Source: JAOPZW01 sp963789015 (GTDB lineage Bacteria; Actinomycetota; Thermoleophilia; Solirubrobacterales; Solirubrobacteraceae). From it: a stretch of DNA of 64,000 bases. A program made the position numbers and the translations under genes. The stretch is taken from assembly GCA_963789015.1 (NCBI GenBank), contig CAWBIU010000001.1, positions 1,674,001-1,738,000 of the forward strand. The letters are read 5' to 3'. Positions within the stretch are counted from its first letter, which is position 1, and each line of letters starts with the position of its first letter. Shown here piece by piece: positions 50,563-58,358 of the stretch. The notes beneath the pieces were generated by a model. The model did no database searches, was not told the origin of the DNA, and saw only the letters and a list, made by a program, of their open reading frames with translations.

Positions 50563-50588
50563 GTTCAGTTCCGGGGCGTGCGTCCGAT
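50563..50588 (+). promoter_or_regulatory. Weaker sigma-28-like promoter of flbD-motAB-fliL2
   Basis: TCAG (50563-50566), 14 bases, TCCGATGA (50581-50588). One base short of the usual spacing; the alternative alignment gives TTCA at 15. It sits 44 bases before flbD, divergent from the fliL promoter. Confidence 0.5.
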
Positions 50589-50632
50589 GAACGTGGGCGA
50601 CGTTCCCCCAATCCACTTCCCCTGCCCCCACC

Positions 50633-50923
50633 GTGATCCGACTCCACCGCCTCGGACATCCGGACGAGGACTACTTCCTCAACCCGGACCTGATCCTGTC
50701 CATCGAGGCGACCCCCGACACCGTCGTGACGCTCACGACCCACACCAAGCTGCTGATCGGCGAGTCCTGCGAGGACGTCGTCGCCGCCGTGCGCGCATGG
50801 CGCTCGTCCGTGCTCGAGGCGGCGCTGCCTCGTCGTGCCCGTGGGCAGGTCAACCCGCTGACGCTCGTGCGCGCCGCCGGCGCGCAGCCGGGCGCCTCCG
50901 ACCGCCCCCAGGAGGGTCGCTGA
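50633..50923 (+). CDS. flbD: Flagellar protein FlbD
   Basis: A 96-residue small protein of the FlbD/FlbEP family: MIRLHRLGHPDEDYFLNPDL, then ILSIEATPDTVVTLTTHTKL and LIGESCEDVVAAVRAW fit the family, whose members usually precede motA in Gram-positives. GTG start. The C-terminal 30 residues are extra and disordered. Role unclear in the family. Confidence 0.85.
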   Translation: MIRLHRLGHPDEDYFLNPDLILSIEATPDTVVTLTTHTKLLIGESCEDVVAAVRAWRSSVLEAALPRRARGQVNPLTLVRAAGAQPGASDRPQEGR

Positions 50924-50924
50924 C

Positions 50925-51752
50925 ATGAAGGCCTCATCAATGATCGGCGTCCTCATGGGCGGCATCTTCATCGCGCTCGGCGCGACGATGGAGGGGTCGA
51001 ACGTCATGGCCGTCATCAACATCCCGGCGATGCTGATCGTCTTCGGCGGGACGCTCGGCGCGGCCATGGGCGGCGCCAACTTCACGGCCATCAAGAACAT
51101 CCCGACGATGTTCAAGAAGGCCTTCATGCCCGATCCCCTGGACCTCGTCCAGCGGGTGACCGAGCTCGTCGGCTATGCCGAGAAGGCGCGCCGCGACGGC
51201 CTGCTGGCGCTCGACGACCAGCTCGCCAACGTCGAGGACCCGTTCACGCGCAAGGGCCTGCAGCTCGTCGTCGACGGCACCGATCCCGACCTCGTCGCCG
51301 AGGTCCTCGAGGCCGAGAACGCGGCGATGCGCAAGCGCCACGCGGCGTCCGTCCAGCCGTGGGACAAGGCCGGCGGCTACGCCCCGACGATGGGCATCAT
51401 CGGCACCGTCTTCGGCCTCGTGCACGTGCTCACGAACCTGAGCCAGCCCGAGACCCTCGGCCCGCTGATCTCGGCGGCGTTCATCGCCACGCTGCTGGGC
51501 GTCGCGTCCGCCAACGTCGTCTACCTCCCGGTGGCCTCGCGGCTGAAGGGCCTCTCCGCCGAGGAGCTGCACTTCCGCGAGATGACCATCGAGGGCATCC
51601 TGTCGATCCAGGCGGGCGAGAACCCGCGCGTCGTCGGCGAGAAGCTTCTGGCCTACGTGCCGCCGAGCGAGCGGCCCGACGAGATCGATACGAAGGCCGC
51701 CGCCGCCGGCGGGGCCGCCGGCTCGGCCGACGCGGAGAAGGCCGCCGCGTAG
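50925..51752 (+). CDS. motA: Flagellar motor stator protein MotA
   Basis: A 275-residue membrane protein with four membrane segments (IGVLMGGIFIALGATMEGSN at the start; APTMGIIGTVFGLVHVLTNL and LISAAFIATLLGVASANVVY later). The FREMTIEGILSIQAGENPRV stretch follows and the tail is Ala-rich. It starts two bases after flbD. Conducts ions with MotB. Confidence 0.95.
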   Translation: MKASSMIGVLMGGIFIALGATMEGSNVMAVINIPAMLIVFGGTLGAAMGGANFTAIKNIPTMFKKAFMPDPLDLVQRVTELVGYAEKARRDGLLALDDQLANVEDPFTRKGLQLVVDGTDPDLVAEVLEAENAAMRKRHAASVQPWDKAGGYAPTMGIIGTVFGLVHVLTNLSQPETLGPLISAAFIATLLGVASANVVYLPVASRLKGLSAEELHFREMTIEGILSIQAGENPRVVGEKLLAYVPPSERPDEIDTKAAAAGGAAGSADAEKAAA

Positions 51753-51757
51753 CGAGC

Positions 51758-52603
51758 ATGGCCGGCCGTCGCCACAAGCACGCTCACCACGAGGAGGAGC
51801 ACGAGAACGAAGAGCGCTGGCTCGTGTCCTTCGCGGACATGATGACGCTCCTGTTCTGCCTGTTCATGGTGCTGTTCGCGATCTCCTCGGTGAACACGAC
51901 CAAGCTGGAGGCGCTCGCCGCCTCGCTGCGCGAGTCGTTCTCCGGGAAGGTCATGACCGGCGGCCAGAAGATCATCGAGACCGGCGACTCGTCGACCGAG
52001 ACCGACGCCTCGCAGGCCACGCCGCCGCTGCCTGCGATGACGCCCGCGCAGGCGCTCTCCGGGCAGACGCCGACGACGAACGCCAAGGAGCTCGAGCGCC
52101 GCGCGAACGCGGAGGAGGAGGAGCTCGCGCATCTGCGCGACCGCGTCAAGGCGCTGGCCAAGGCGGAGGGCGTCTCCTCGAAGGTCAAGGTCACCGTGCG
52201 CCGCCGCGGGCTGGTCGTCGAGCTGCTCACCGACGGCGTGTTCTTCGAGGCCGGCTCGGCCACGGTCAAGCCGCATGCCCAGCAGCTGCTGGGGAAGATC
52301 GCCCGGATCATCGCCGGCGAGCGCACGCACCCGGTCGTCGTCGAGGGCCACACCGACAGCAACCCGATCGCGACCGCGCAGTTCCCGAGCAACTGGGAGC
52401 TGTCGGGCGCGCGTGCCGGAGCGGTCGTCCGGACCTTCCAGGGCAACGGCGTCCTCGGCAAGCGCATGTCCACGCAGGGCTTCGGCTCCGAGCAGCCGGC
52501 CGCCAGCAACGCGACGGCCGCCGGCCGGTCGCGCAACCGCCGCGTGGTGGCGGTCCTGACCCGCATCTACCAGAAGCCCGGCGCCACTGAAGGCGTCGGC
52601 TGA
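51758..52603 (+). CDS. motB: Flagellar motor stator protein MotB
   Basis: A 281-residue protein. Residues about 20-44 (RWLVSFADMMTLLFCLFMVL) hold the ion-binding Asp27 in the membrane segment. The C-terminal OmpA-like domain (VVVEGHTDSNPIATAQFPSN, then WELSGARAGAVVRTFQGNGV) binds peptidoglycan. ATG 5 bases after the motA stop; the upstream open frame is inside motA. Confidence 0.95.
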   Translation: MAGRRHKHAHHEEEHENEERWLVSFADMMTLLFCLFMVLFAISSVNTTKLEALAASLRESFSGKVMTGGQKIIETGDSSTETDASQATPPLPAMTPAQALSGQTPTTNAKELERRANAEEEELAHLRDRVKALAKAEGVSSKVKVTVRRRGLVVELLTDGVFFEAGSATVKPHAQQLLGKIARIIAGERTHPVVVEGHTDSNPIATAQFPSNWELSGARAGAVVRTFQGNGVLGKRMSTQGFGSEQPAASNATAAGRSRNRRVVAVLTRIYQKPGATEGVG

Positions 52604-52610
52604 GAAAGCC

Positions 52611-53060
52611 ATGTTGAAGAAGATCCTGATCCCCGTCGTGCTGCTCGTCGTCCTCGGCGGCGTCTACAAGTTCGTGCTCGCCAAGCCGAAGGCCGAGGCC
52701 GCCAAGCCGAAGGTCGAGGGCACCGTGTACGTGCTCGGCAAGGAGTTCCTGATGAACCTCAAGGACGGGCGCTTCGCGAAGCTCAGCGTCGCGCTCGTGC
52801 TGAACCCCAAGGACCACTCGACGGCAGCCGCCGGCGGTGGGCACGGCGCGGCGCCGACGCCGCCCGAGGGCTACGGCGCGATGGCCCAGGAGGGCGTCGT
52901 CCGCTCGATCATCACGGACGAGATCACGAACGCCGAGGACCAGGAGCTGATCACGCGCAAGGGTCGCGAGCACGTCCAGCACGAGATCCTCGAGCGCATC
53001 CACCACGAGACGGACGTCCACGCCGACGAGGTGCTGTTCACCGACGTCACCGTGCAGTAG
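52611..53060 (+). CDS. fliL2: Flagellar basal body-associated protein FliL (copy 2)
   Basis: A 149-residue paralogue of the copy at 50007, of identical length. MLKKILIPVVLLVVLGGVYK is the membrane anchor; VYVLGKEFLMNLKDGRFAKL and HADEVLFTDVTVQ align with copy 1 throughout. It follows motB by 7 bases. Two FliL copies, one with the stator genes and one with fliN, may serve different motor or stator states. Confidence 0.92.
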   Translation: MLKKILIPVVLLVVLGGVYKFVLAKPKAEAAKPKVEGTVYVLGKEFLMNLKDGRFAKLSVALVLNPKDHSTAAAGGGHGAAPTPPEGYGAMAQEGVVRSIITDEITNAEDQELITRKGREHVQHEILERIHHETDVHADEVLFTDVTVQ

Positions 53061-53076
53061 CGCCGCGCTTTGCTTA

Positions 53077-53096
53077 TGGTCCGCATTGACGGACCA
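53077..53096. promoter_or_regulatory. 7-bp inverted repeat between fliL2 and the CBS gene
   Basis: TGGTCCG and CGGACCA are arranged around CATTGA. It is either a weak terminator for motAB-fliL2 or an operator for the following CBS-protein gene. Confidence 0.4.
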
Positions 53097-53131
53097 CAAG
53101 TGACAGAAGCCACGAATTCTGGGTGGAGGAC

Positions 53132-53515
53132 ATGGCTGCGAAGGTGCGAGAGGCGATGACGGAGAACGTGCTGACGATCACGCCCGGGCGGAGCCTGCGT
53201 GAGGCGGCGCGCTTCATGGTTCAGCACAACGTCGGCGCCCTGGTGATCATGGACCCGGAGCAGCCGGGCCCCGGGATCGTCACGGAGCGCGACCTCGTGC
53301 GCTCGCTCGGATCGGGGGAGGACCCCGATCAGGAGGTCGTCTCGAACCACCTGACGTCGAGAGCGACGTTCGCCGACGCCGACTGGGGCCTGGAGGAGGC
53401 CGCCGACGCGATGGCCAGCGGCGGCTTCCGCCACCTGGTCGTGGTCTCCAACGGCGAGGTGCAGGGCATCATCTCGATGCGCGACATCATGCACGTGTGG
53501 CGGCCCAGATCCTGA
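53132..53515 (+). CDS. CBS-domain pair protein
   Basis: A 127-residue protein of two CBS repeats: ENVLTITPGRSLREAARFMV with GIVTERDLVRSLGSGEDP, and ATFADADWGLEEAADAMASG with GIISMRDIMHVWRPRS. Stand-alone CBS pairs bind adenine nucleotides and regulate partners. I chose ATG 53132 because GGAGG lies just upstream; a GTG 9 bases earlier is in frame. Its last 29 bases overlap the convergent hydrolase gene. Confidence 0.88.
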   Translation: MAAKVREAMTENVLTITPGRSLREAARFMVQHNVGALVIMDPEQPGPGIVTERDLVRSLGSGEDPDQEVVSNHLTSRATFADADWGLEEAADAMASGGFRHLVVVSNGEVQGIISMRDIMHVWRPRS

Positions 53516-54125
53516 GGACCTGAGGCAGCCAGCCGTGGACCGCCGCGGCGACCGACTGGAGGTCGGACTGCAGGCGGTGGTCGCCCTTGACCTCGACGAC
53601 GAGGCGGTTGGGCGCGCGCGGCGGCATCCCGAAGGGGTCGCTGGCGCCCTGGACGACGAGGGTCGGGACGTCGACCGCCTCGAGCTCCTCCAGCCGGCTC
53701 GGCCGCGCGCCGGCGCCGTTCTTGCGCTGCGGCGGGTGCAGCGGGAAGGCGAGGCACAGCACGCCCGCCGCGTTCGTAGCGCGCGCGGTGCGGCACGCGA
53801 CGCGGGCGCCGGAGGAGCGGCCGCCGGTGATGAGCGGAGGGCAGTCGAGCTCGCCCTCGCAGAGCTGGGTGGCGATGCTGGTCCAGTCCTCGTCGAGCTG
53901 CGGGGCTCTGGGAGGGGTGCGCCGGCCCGCGACGCGGTAGGGCTGCTCGACGAGCGCGACGGAGAACCCGGCGGCGAGTGCGGCCTTCGCCGCGGTGGTG
54001 ATGTCCTTCGCGCCGACGCCGCCTCCGGCCCCGTGGCCCAGCATGACCGCGCCCAGCGGCTCGTCGGCGAGGTACAGGTGGACGCGGGCGGGACCGTGCG
54101 GCGTGCCGAGCTCGAGGACTTTCAT
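53487..54125 (-). CDS. Alpha/beta-hydrolase (KANL3/Tex30-like)
   Basis: A 212-residue alpha/beta-fold protein. LGAVMLGHGAGGGVGAKDIT carries the oxyanion region, LITGGRSSGARVACRTA the nucleophile elbow (GRSSGAR), PTLVVQGASDPFG the Asp and VKGDHRL the His. This matches the KANL3/Tex30 hydrolase group often labelled alpha/beta hydrolase. Substrate unknown. Divergent from the S4 protein. Confidence 0.8.
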   Translation of the reverse strand: MKVLELGTPHGPARVHLYLADEPLGAVMLGHGAGGGVGAKDITTAAKAALAAGFSVALVEQPYRVAGRRTPPRAPQLDEDWTSIATQLCEGELDCPPLITGGRSSGARVACRTARATNAAGVLCLAFPLHPPQRKNGAGARPSRLEELEAVDVPTLVVQGASDPFGMPPRAPNRLVVEVKGDHRLQSDLQSVAAAVHGWLPQVLRIWAATRA

Positions 54126-54169
54126 CTGCTGATGGTTTACAGGCCGCCCATGGGAGCATTCAAGCCCTC

Positions 54170-54565
54170 GTGGCTGACTCGGCGGTCCGGATCGACAAGT
54201 GGCTCTGGGCCGCGCGCCTGGCGAAGACCCGCGCGCTGGCCGCGGAGGCGGTGCGCGGCGGACGCGTGCACGTCAACGGGCGGGCGGCGAAGCCGTCGAA
54301 GGAGGTTCGCGTCGGGGACTCGCTGTCGGTCGGCGTGACCTCGGTGCGGCTGGAGGTCGTGGTGCGCGGGCTGGCCGAGCGCCGCGGGCCGGCGAGCGAG
54401 GCGGTCCTGCTCTACGAGGAGACCGCGGCGAGCCGCGAGGCGCGCGAGAAGGCGGCCGAGGAGCGCCGGATGGCCGGGCCGAAGCCCGAGCGCGGGCCGC
54501 GGCCGACGAAGCGCGACCGCCGGCGGCTGGACAGCGCGGGCGGGTCGGGGCGACGCAAGCGATAG
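54170..54565 (+). CDS. S4-domain RNA-binding protein (Hsp15-like)
   Basis: A 131-residue protein. VRIDKWLWAARLAKTRALAA and AVRGGRVHVNGRAAKPSKEV form the S4 domain of Hsp15/HslR, which rescues stalled 50S subunits with peptidyl-tRNA. The C-terminus is basic (GPRPTKRDRRRLDSAGG). GTG start. The VOC gene follows in 8 bases. Confidence 0.88.
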   Translation: MADSAVRIDKWLWAARLAKTRALAAEAVRGGRVHVNGRAAKPSKEVRVGDSLSVGVTSVRLEVVVRGLAERRGPASEAVLLYEETAASREAREKAAEERRMAGPKPERGPRPTKRDRRRLDSAGGSGRRKR

Positions 54566-54573
54566 GAGGACAC

Positions 54574-54945
54574 GTGCTGGACCACATGGGATTCACCGTC
54601 AGCGACTACGCGCGCAGCAAGGCGTTCTACTCGGAGGCGTTGGCGCCGCTCGGGATCGAGCTGCTGATGGAGCCGATGGACGCGGCCGCGGGCTTCGGCC
54701 GTGACGGCAAGCCGTTCTTCTGGGTCGAGGCGCGCGGCCCCGTGCCCGCGACGGGGATCCATGTGGCCTTCGTGGTCGACGACCGGTCGACCGTCGATGC
54801 CTTCCACGCGGCGGCCCTGGCGGCCGGGGGAGTGGACAACGGCGGGCCCGGCGTCCGCGAGATCTACCACCCGGATTACTACGGGGCCTACGTGCTCGAC
54901 CCCGATGGGAACAACGTCGAGGCGGTGTGTCACAAGCCGGGGTAG
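54574..54945 (+). CDS. VOC-family (glyoxalase/bleomycin resistance-like) protein
   Basis: A 123-residue metal-enzyme-fold protein starting at GTG with AGGAGGA SD. LDHMGFTVSDYARSKAFYSE begins the VOC fold; IYHPDYYGAYVLDPDGNNVE carries the C-terminal metal-binding Glu. Members range from lactoylglutathione lyases to drug-binding proteins; no substrate can be assigned. Overlaps nothing; likely cotranscribed with the S4 gene. Confidence 0.85.
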   Translation: MLDHMGFTVSDYARSKAFYSEALAPLGIELLMEPMDAAAGFGRDGKPFFWVEARGPVPATGIHVAFVVDDRSTVDAFHAAALAAGGVDNGGPGVREIYHPDYYGAYVLDPDGNNVEAVCHKPG

Positions 54946-55046
54946 AGGCAGTTCGCGCAATGAGGCACCCTTGATTCGGCAACGCTCCTCGAGACGCTGC
55001 ATGGCGCCGGGTGATGAGCTTTCGGGCCGCGCGCCGTCACACCCAC

Positions 55047-56033
55047 ATGAGCTCCATCACCGACGACCTCCGGCCGCTCGACGAGCAGGCCTTCGGCGCC
55101 CGCGTCGAGCCGCACCGCCGCGAGTTGCACGTCCACTGCTACCGCCTTCTCGGGTCGTTCGAGGAGGCCGAGGACCTCGTCCAGGAGGCGTTCCTGCGCG
55201 CGTGGCGCCGCCGCGAGACGTACGAGGGCCGCGCGTCGGTTCGCGCGTGGCTGTACCGGATCGCGACGAACGCCTGCCTCGACGCGCTCGACAAGCGCCC
55301 GCGGCAGCCGAGCGCGAGCGGCGAGGTCGCGTGGCTGCAGCCTTATCCCGACGAGCTCCTCGAGCAGCTGCCCGACCGGCGCGAGGGCCCGGAGGACGTG
55401 GCGCTCGCCAAGGAGACCGTCGAGCTGGCGTTCATCGCCGCGATCCAGCACCTCGCGCCGCTGCCGCGGGCCGTGCTCGTGCTGCGCGACGTCCTCGGCT
55501 GCTCGGCGAAGGAGACCGCGCGGCTGCTCGAGACGACAGAGGCGTCGGTGAACTCCGCGCTGCAGCGCGCGCGGGCCGGGTTGCGGGAGAGCCTGCCCGA
55601 GGACCGCGAGACGTGGCACCACGCGGCCGAGCCGACCGCGGCCGAGCGGGAGCTGCTCGCCCGCTACGTCGAGTGCAGCGAGCGCGCCGACGCCGAGGGC
55701 CTCGCCGCGCTCATGCATGAGGACGTCCGCTTCTCGATGCCGCCGACGCCCGGCGTCTGGACCGGCCGAAGCACGGTCGTGCAGGGCTGGATCGACGGCG
55801 GCTTCGGATCGGAGTCGTTCGGCAGCATGCGGTGCGTGGTCACCCGCGCCAACGGTCAGTCCGCGGTCGCGGGCTACGTGCGCAAGCCGGGCGACGCCGC
55901 GTACGAACCGCTGGCGATCGACGTCCTGCGGGTGCAGGACGGGGTCGTCACCGAGATCGTCACCTTCGACGGCGCGGTGTTCGAGCACTTCGACCTGCCG
56001 GCCACGCTCAGCGCGGCGGACGGTACGAGATGA
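55047..56033 (+). CDS. ECF-type sigma factor with C-terminal SnoaL-like domain
   Basis: A 328-residue sigma factor. Region 2: LHVHCYRLLGSFEEAEDLVQ, EAFLRAWRRRETYEGRASVR. Region 4: LPRAVLVLRDVLGCSAKETA, RLLETTEASVNSALQRARAG. The C-terminal third (LLARYVECSERADAEGLAAL, MHEDVRFSMPPTPGVWTGRS) is a SnoaL-type NTF2 domain, seen in the SigG/ECF41 and ECF56 groups. No anti-sigma gene is adjacent. The ATG at 55047 begins conserved sequence, but starts 36 and 33 bases upstream are possible. Coupled (ATGA) to the metallo-beta-lactamase gene. Confidence 0.88.
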   Translation: MSSITDDLRPLDEQAFGARVEPHRRELHVHCYRLLGSFEEAEDLVQEAFLRAWRRRETYEGRASVRAWLYRIATNACLDALDKRPRQPSASGEVAWLQPYPDELLEQLPDRREGPEDVALAKETVELAFIAAIQHLAPLPRAVLVLRDVLGCSAKETARLLETTEASVNSALQRARAGLRESLPEDRETWHHAAEPTAAERELLARYVECSERADAEGLAALMHEDVRFSMPPTPGVWTGRSTVVQGWIDGGFGSESFGSMRCVVTRANGQSAVAGYVRKPGDAAYEPLAIDVLRVQDGVVTEIVTFDGAVFEHFDLPATLSAADGTR

Positions 56034-56653
56034 ACGCCCCCGCCTCGATCACCGTCACGCCAGTCTTCGTTGCCGACCTGCTCGCCGAGGGCGAGCGGAT
56101 GTCGGTCTACGTGCACGTCATCGACCATCCCGACGCGCGCGTGCTGGTCGACACCGGCATGACGGAGCTGCACCCGGCGATGGCCGACATGGATCCCCGC
56201 CTCCAGCCGCTGAGCGAGCAGGCCTTCGATGTCGCCGGGATCGACATCGTCGTCAACACACACCTGCACGCCGACCACTGCGGCGGCAACCACCTCTTCG
56301 CCGGCAAGCCGATCTATGTCCAGCGTCGGGAGCTCGACGACGCGCGCAGCGAGGACGACTACACCATCCGCGAGTGGGTCGAGGCGCCCGGCGTGCGGTA
56401 CGTGCCGGTCGACGGCGAGCACGAGCTGCTGCCCGGGCTCCGACTCGTCCCGGCTCCGGGCCACACACCCGGCATGCAGATGGTCGTCGTCGAGACTGGC
56501 GGGCGTCCGGTCATCGTCGGCGGCGACGTGGCGGTGTGGTTCGGCGAGTTCGACGAGCCGCCCACCGAAGGCCGGCGGCGGGTCCTTGCGCTCGACCCCG
56601 AGCTCGTCTGGCTCGCGCACGAGCGCGAGCCATGGCGACCCCCCGCCCACTGA
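56030..56653 (+). CDS. Metallo-beta-lactamase fold hydrolase
   Basis: A 207-residue protein. VVNTHLHADHCGGNHLFAGK carries the HxHxDH zinc site, and PAPGHTPGMQMVVVETGG, VIVGGDVAVWFG the other ligands. Similar to N-acyl-homoserine-lactonase and other Class B-like hydrolases; substrate unknown. ATG overlaps the sigma-factor stop (ATGA). The pair is probably cotranscribed, so the hydrolase may be linked to the sigma factor response. Confidence 0.85.
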   Translation: MNAPASITVTPVFVADLLAEGERMSVYVHVIDHPDARVLVDTGMTELHPAMADMDPRLQPLSEQAFDVAGIDIVVNTHLHADHCGGNHLFAGKPIYVQRRELDDARSEDDYTIREWVEAPGVRYVPVDGEHELLPGLRLVPAPGHTPGMQMVVVETGGRPVIVGGDVAVWFGEFDEPPTEGRRRVLALDPELVWLAHEREPWRPPAH

Positions 56654-56870
56654 GGCATCACGCCGGCGCTCTCCGAGTTGTCGAGTGGCATGCACTCAAG
56701 GACCGGCCCAGAGCGGCTGCGAATCACCCCTGCGCTTGGAGCGCGCGACGGGCGAGATCAAAGGTGGTCTCTTCCGTTCCCCGGCGCGAGTCAAGAGCGC
56801 TCCCAGCGGATCCGCCTGCACTGTCACATGCGCCTGATCGATGAGATGCTCCGCGCGAGGGATGTGCGCG

Positions 56871-57656
56871 ATGGTCGCTCACGTGGATCCGGTGCGCGGT
56901 TCGGCTCTCAACGAGCAGGAGCTGTGGCGCGAGATGGTGCGCTGGTCGGGTGGGCGAGTCGTCGAGGATCGAGGCGTCCTGCTCGTCAGCGGCCCGAGCT
57001 CCTATCTGAGGGTCGCGATCCGGACGGATCCACGTGTCGACGCAGCCCTGGTCGTGGCTCGAGCCATCGAGTTCTTCGCAGATGCGCCGACGGGCTTCAT
57101 CGTGCTCGTGCGGCGACCAGACGATGAGGACATCGAGCGCGCCGCGGTGGCTGCCGGGTTCCGCGCAGGCTGGACCGAGCGGTCGATGGCGATCCATCGC
57201 CCGCCGTCCCCCGCCGCAACGCCGGATGACGTTGAGGTGCGCGTCGTCGAGGAGGCATCGGCAGTCCTCGACTACGGCCGCGTCGTCGCGCTTGCCAACG
57301 ACGATCCGGGGGAGCGCGAGCGCGCACCGCTGCTGTTCCACGACGAGACGCTCATCGCTCCGCACATCGCCGCGTTCACCGCCTACCTCGGCGCTGAGCC
57401 GGTCGCCTGTGCGATGACGCTCGTGAGCCACCGCGTCGCGGGCGTGTTCTACGTCGCGACGGTCGAGCACGCCCGCAGGCGCGGCCTCGGAGACGCGCTC
57501 ACGCGCCTGGCGACTCGGACAGGATTCGAGTTGGGCGCCGACGCAGCGTGGCTCGGCGCCTCAGAGATGGGCGCCGGCCTGTACCGCCGCATCGGATTCC
57601 AAGACCTCGGAACAACGCTCGTAGAGCTCGAGTCGCCAACCGACGAGAGCACCTGA
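56871..57656 (+). CDS. GNAT-family acetyltransferase with N-terminal extension
   Basis: A 261-residue protein. The C-terminal half is a GNAT domain: GAEPVACAMTLVSHRVAGVF, VATVEHARRRGLGDALTRLA (CoA loop) and EMGAGLYRRIGFQDLGTTL. The N-terminal half (SGGRVVEDRGVLLVSGPSSY, RAIEFFADAPTGFIVLVRR) is a second, degenerate GNAT-like or fold-related region. Start uncertain; several ATGs lie within 30 bases. No clear partner. Preceded by a gap of about 215 bases with nothing recognised. Confidence 0.75.
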   Translation: MVAHVDPVRGSALNEQELWREMVRWSGGRVVEDRGVLLVSGPSSYLRVAIRTDPRVDAALVVARAIEFFADAPTGFIVLVRRPDDEDIERAAVAAGFRAGWTERSMAIHRPPSPAATPDDVEVRVVEEASAVLDYGRVVALANDDPGERERAPLLFHDETLIAPHIAAFTAYLGAEPVACAMTLVSHRVAGVFYVATVEHARRRGLGDALTRLATRTGFELGADAAWLGASEMGAGLYRRIGFQDLGTTLVELESPTDEST

Positions 57657-57681
57657 GCGCCCTCTCGCCTAGGGTCCAATC

Positions 57682-58314
57682 ATGTGGCCGCCGGAGGCGC
57701 TCGACTTCTTCCGCGAGCTCGAGGCAAACAACGATCGTGAGTGGTTCAAGGCGAACCGGGGCCGCTATGAGGCTCATCTCGTCGAGCCCGCTCGGCAGCT
57801 CGCGCACAAGCTGTCGGAGCTGGGCGAAGCTCACTTCTTCCGTCCCTACAACGACACGCGCTTTCACATGCGGCCGCCGATCAAGGAGCAGCTGGGAGTC
57901 GCGATCGGCTATGGCGGCTCGGGCGGGTACTACGTCGAGCTCTCGCTCGACGGGTTGTTGGTCGCCGCCGGGATGCACCAGCCGGCGTCAGACCAGATCG
58001 ATCGCTTCCGCCTCGCGATCGACGACGGGCGACGCGCGGCGGCTTTCGAGCGTGCGGTTGGCGCGGCCGATGCGGTGGGCCTCACGTTGGCCGAGCCCGC
58101 GCTCAAGCGGGCGCCCCGCGGGTATCGGCCCGAGCACCCGCGGATCGACCGGTTGCGCCTGAAGACGCTCACGGTTCACCGCCGCCATCAGCTCGAGCCC
58201 TGGCTGCATGAGCCCGCCTGTGACGACGTGATCCGCACCGAGCTCCGCGGTGCGCGCCCGCTGATCGCTTGGCTCGCCAAGCACGTCGGACCGTCCCAGC
58301 GTCAGCCCAGGTAG
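57682..58314 (+). CDS. DUF2461 family protein
   Basis: A 210-residue cytosolic protein. MWPPEALDFFRELEANNDRE, YNDTRFHMRPPIKEQLGVAI and the SLDGLLVAAGMHQPASDQID stretch match the family. Conserved uncharacterised protein. It is 25 bases downstream of the acetyltransferase. Confidence 0.85.
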   Translation: MWPPEALDFFRELEANNDREWFKANRGRYEAHLVEPARQLAHKLSELGEAHFFRPYNDTRFHMRPPIKEQLGVAIGYGGSGGYYVELSLDGLLVAAGMHQPASDQIDRFRLAIDDGRRAAAFERAVGAADAVGLTLAEPALKRAPRGYRPEHPRIDRLRLKTLTVHRRHQLEPWLHEPACDDVIRTELRGARPLIAWLAKHVGPSQRQPR

Positions 58315-58358
58315 GTCCCCCGTCAGGAGGTCCGGGACGGCGTTGGTACGTTGGTGAG

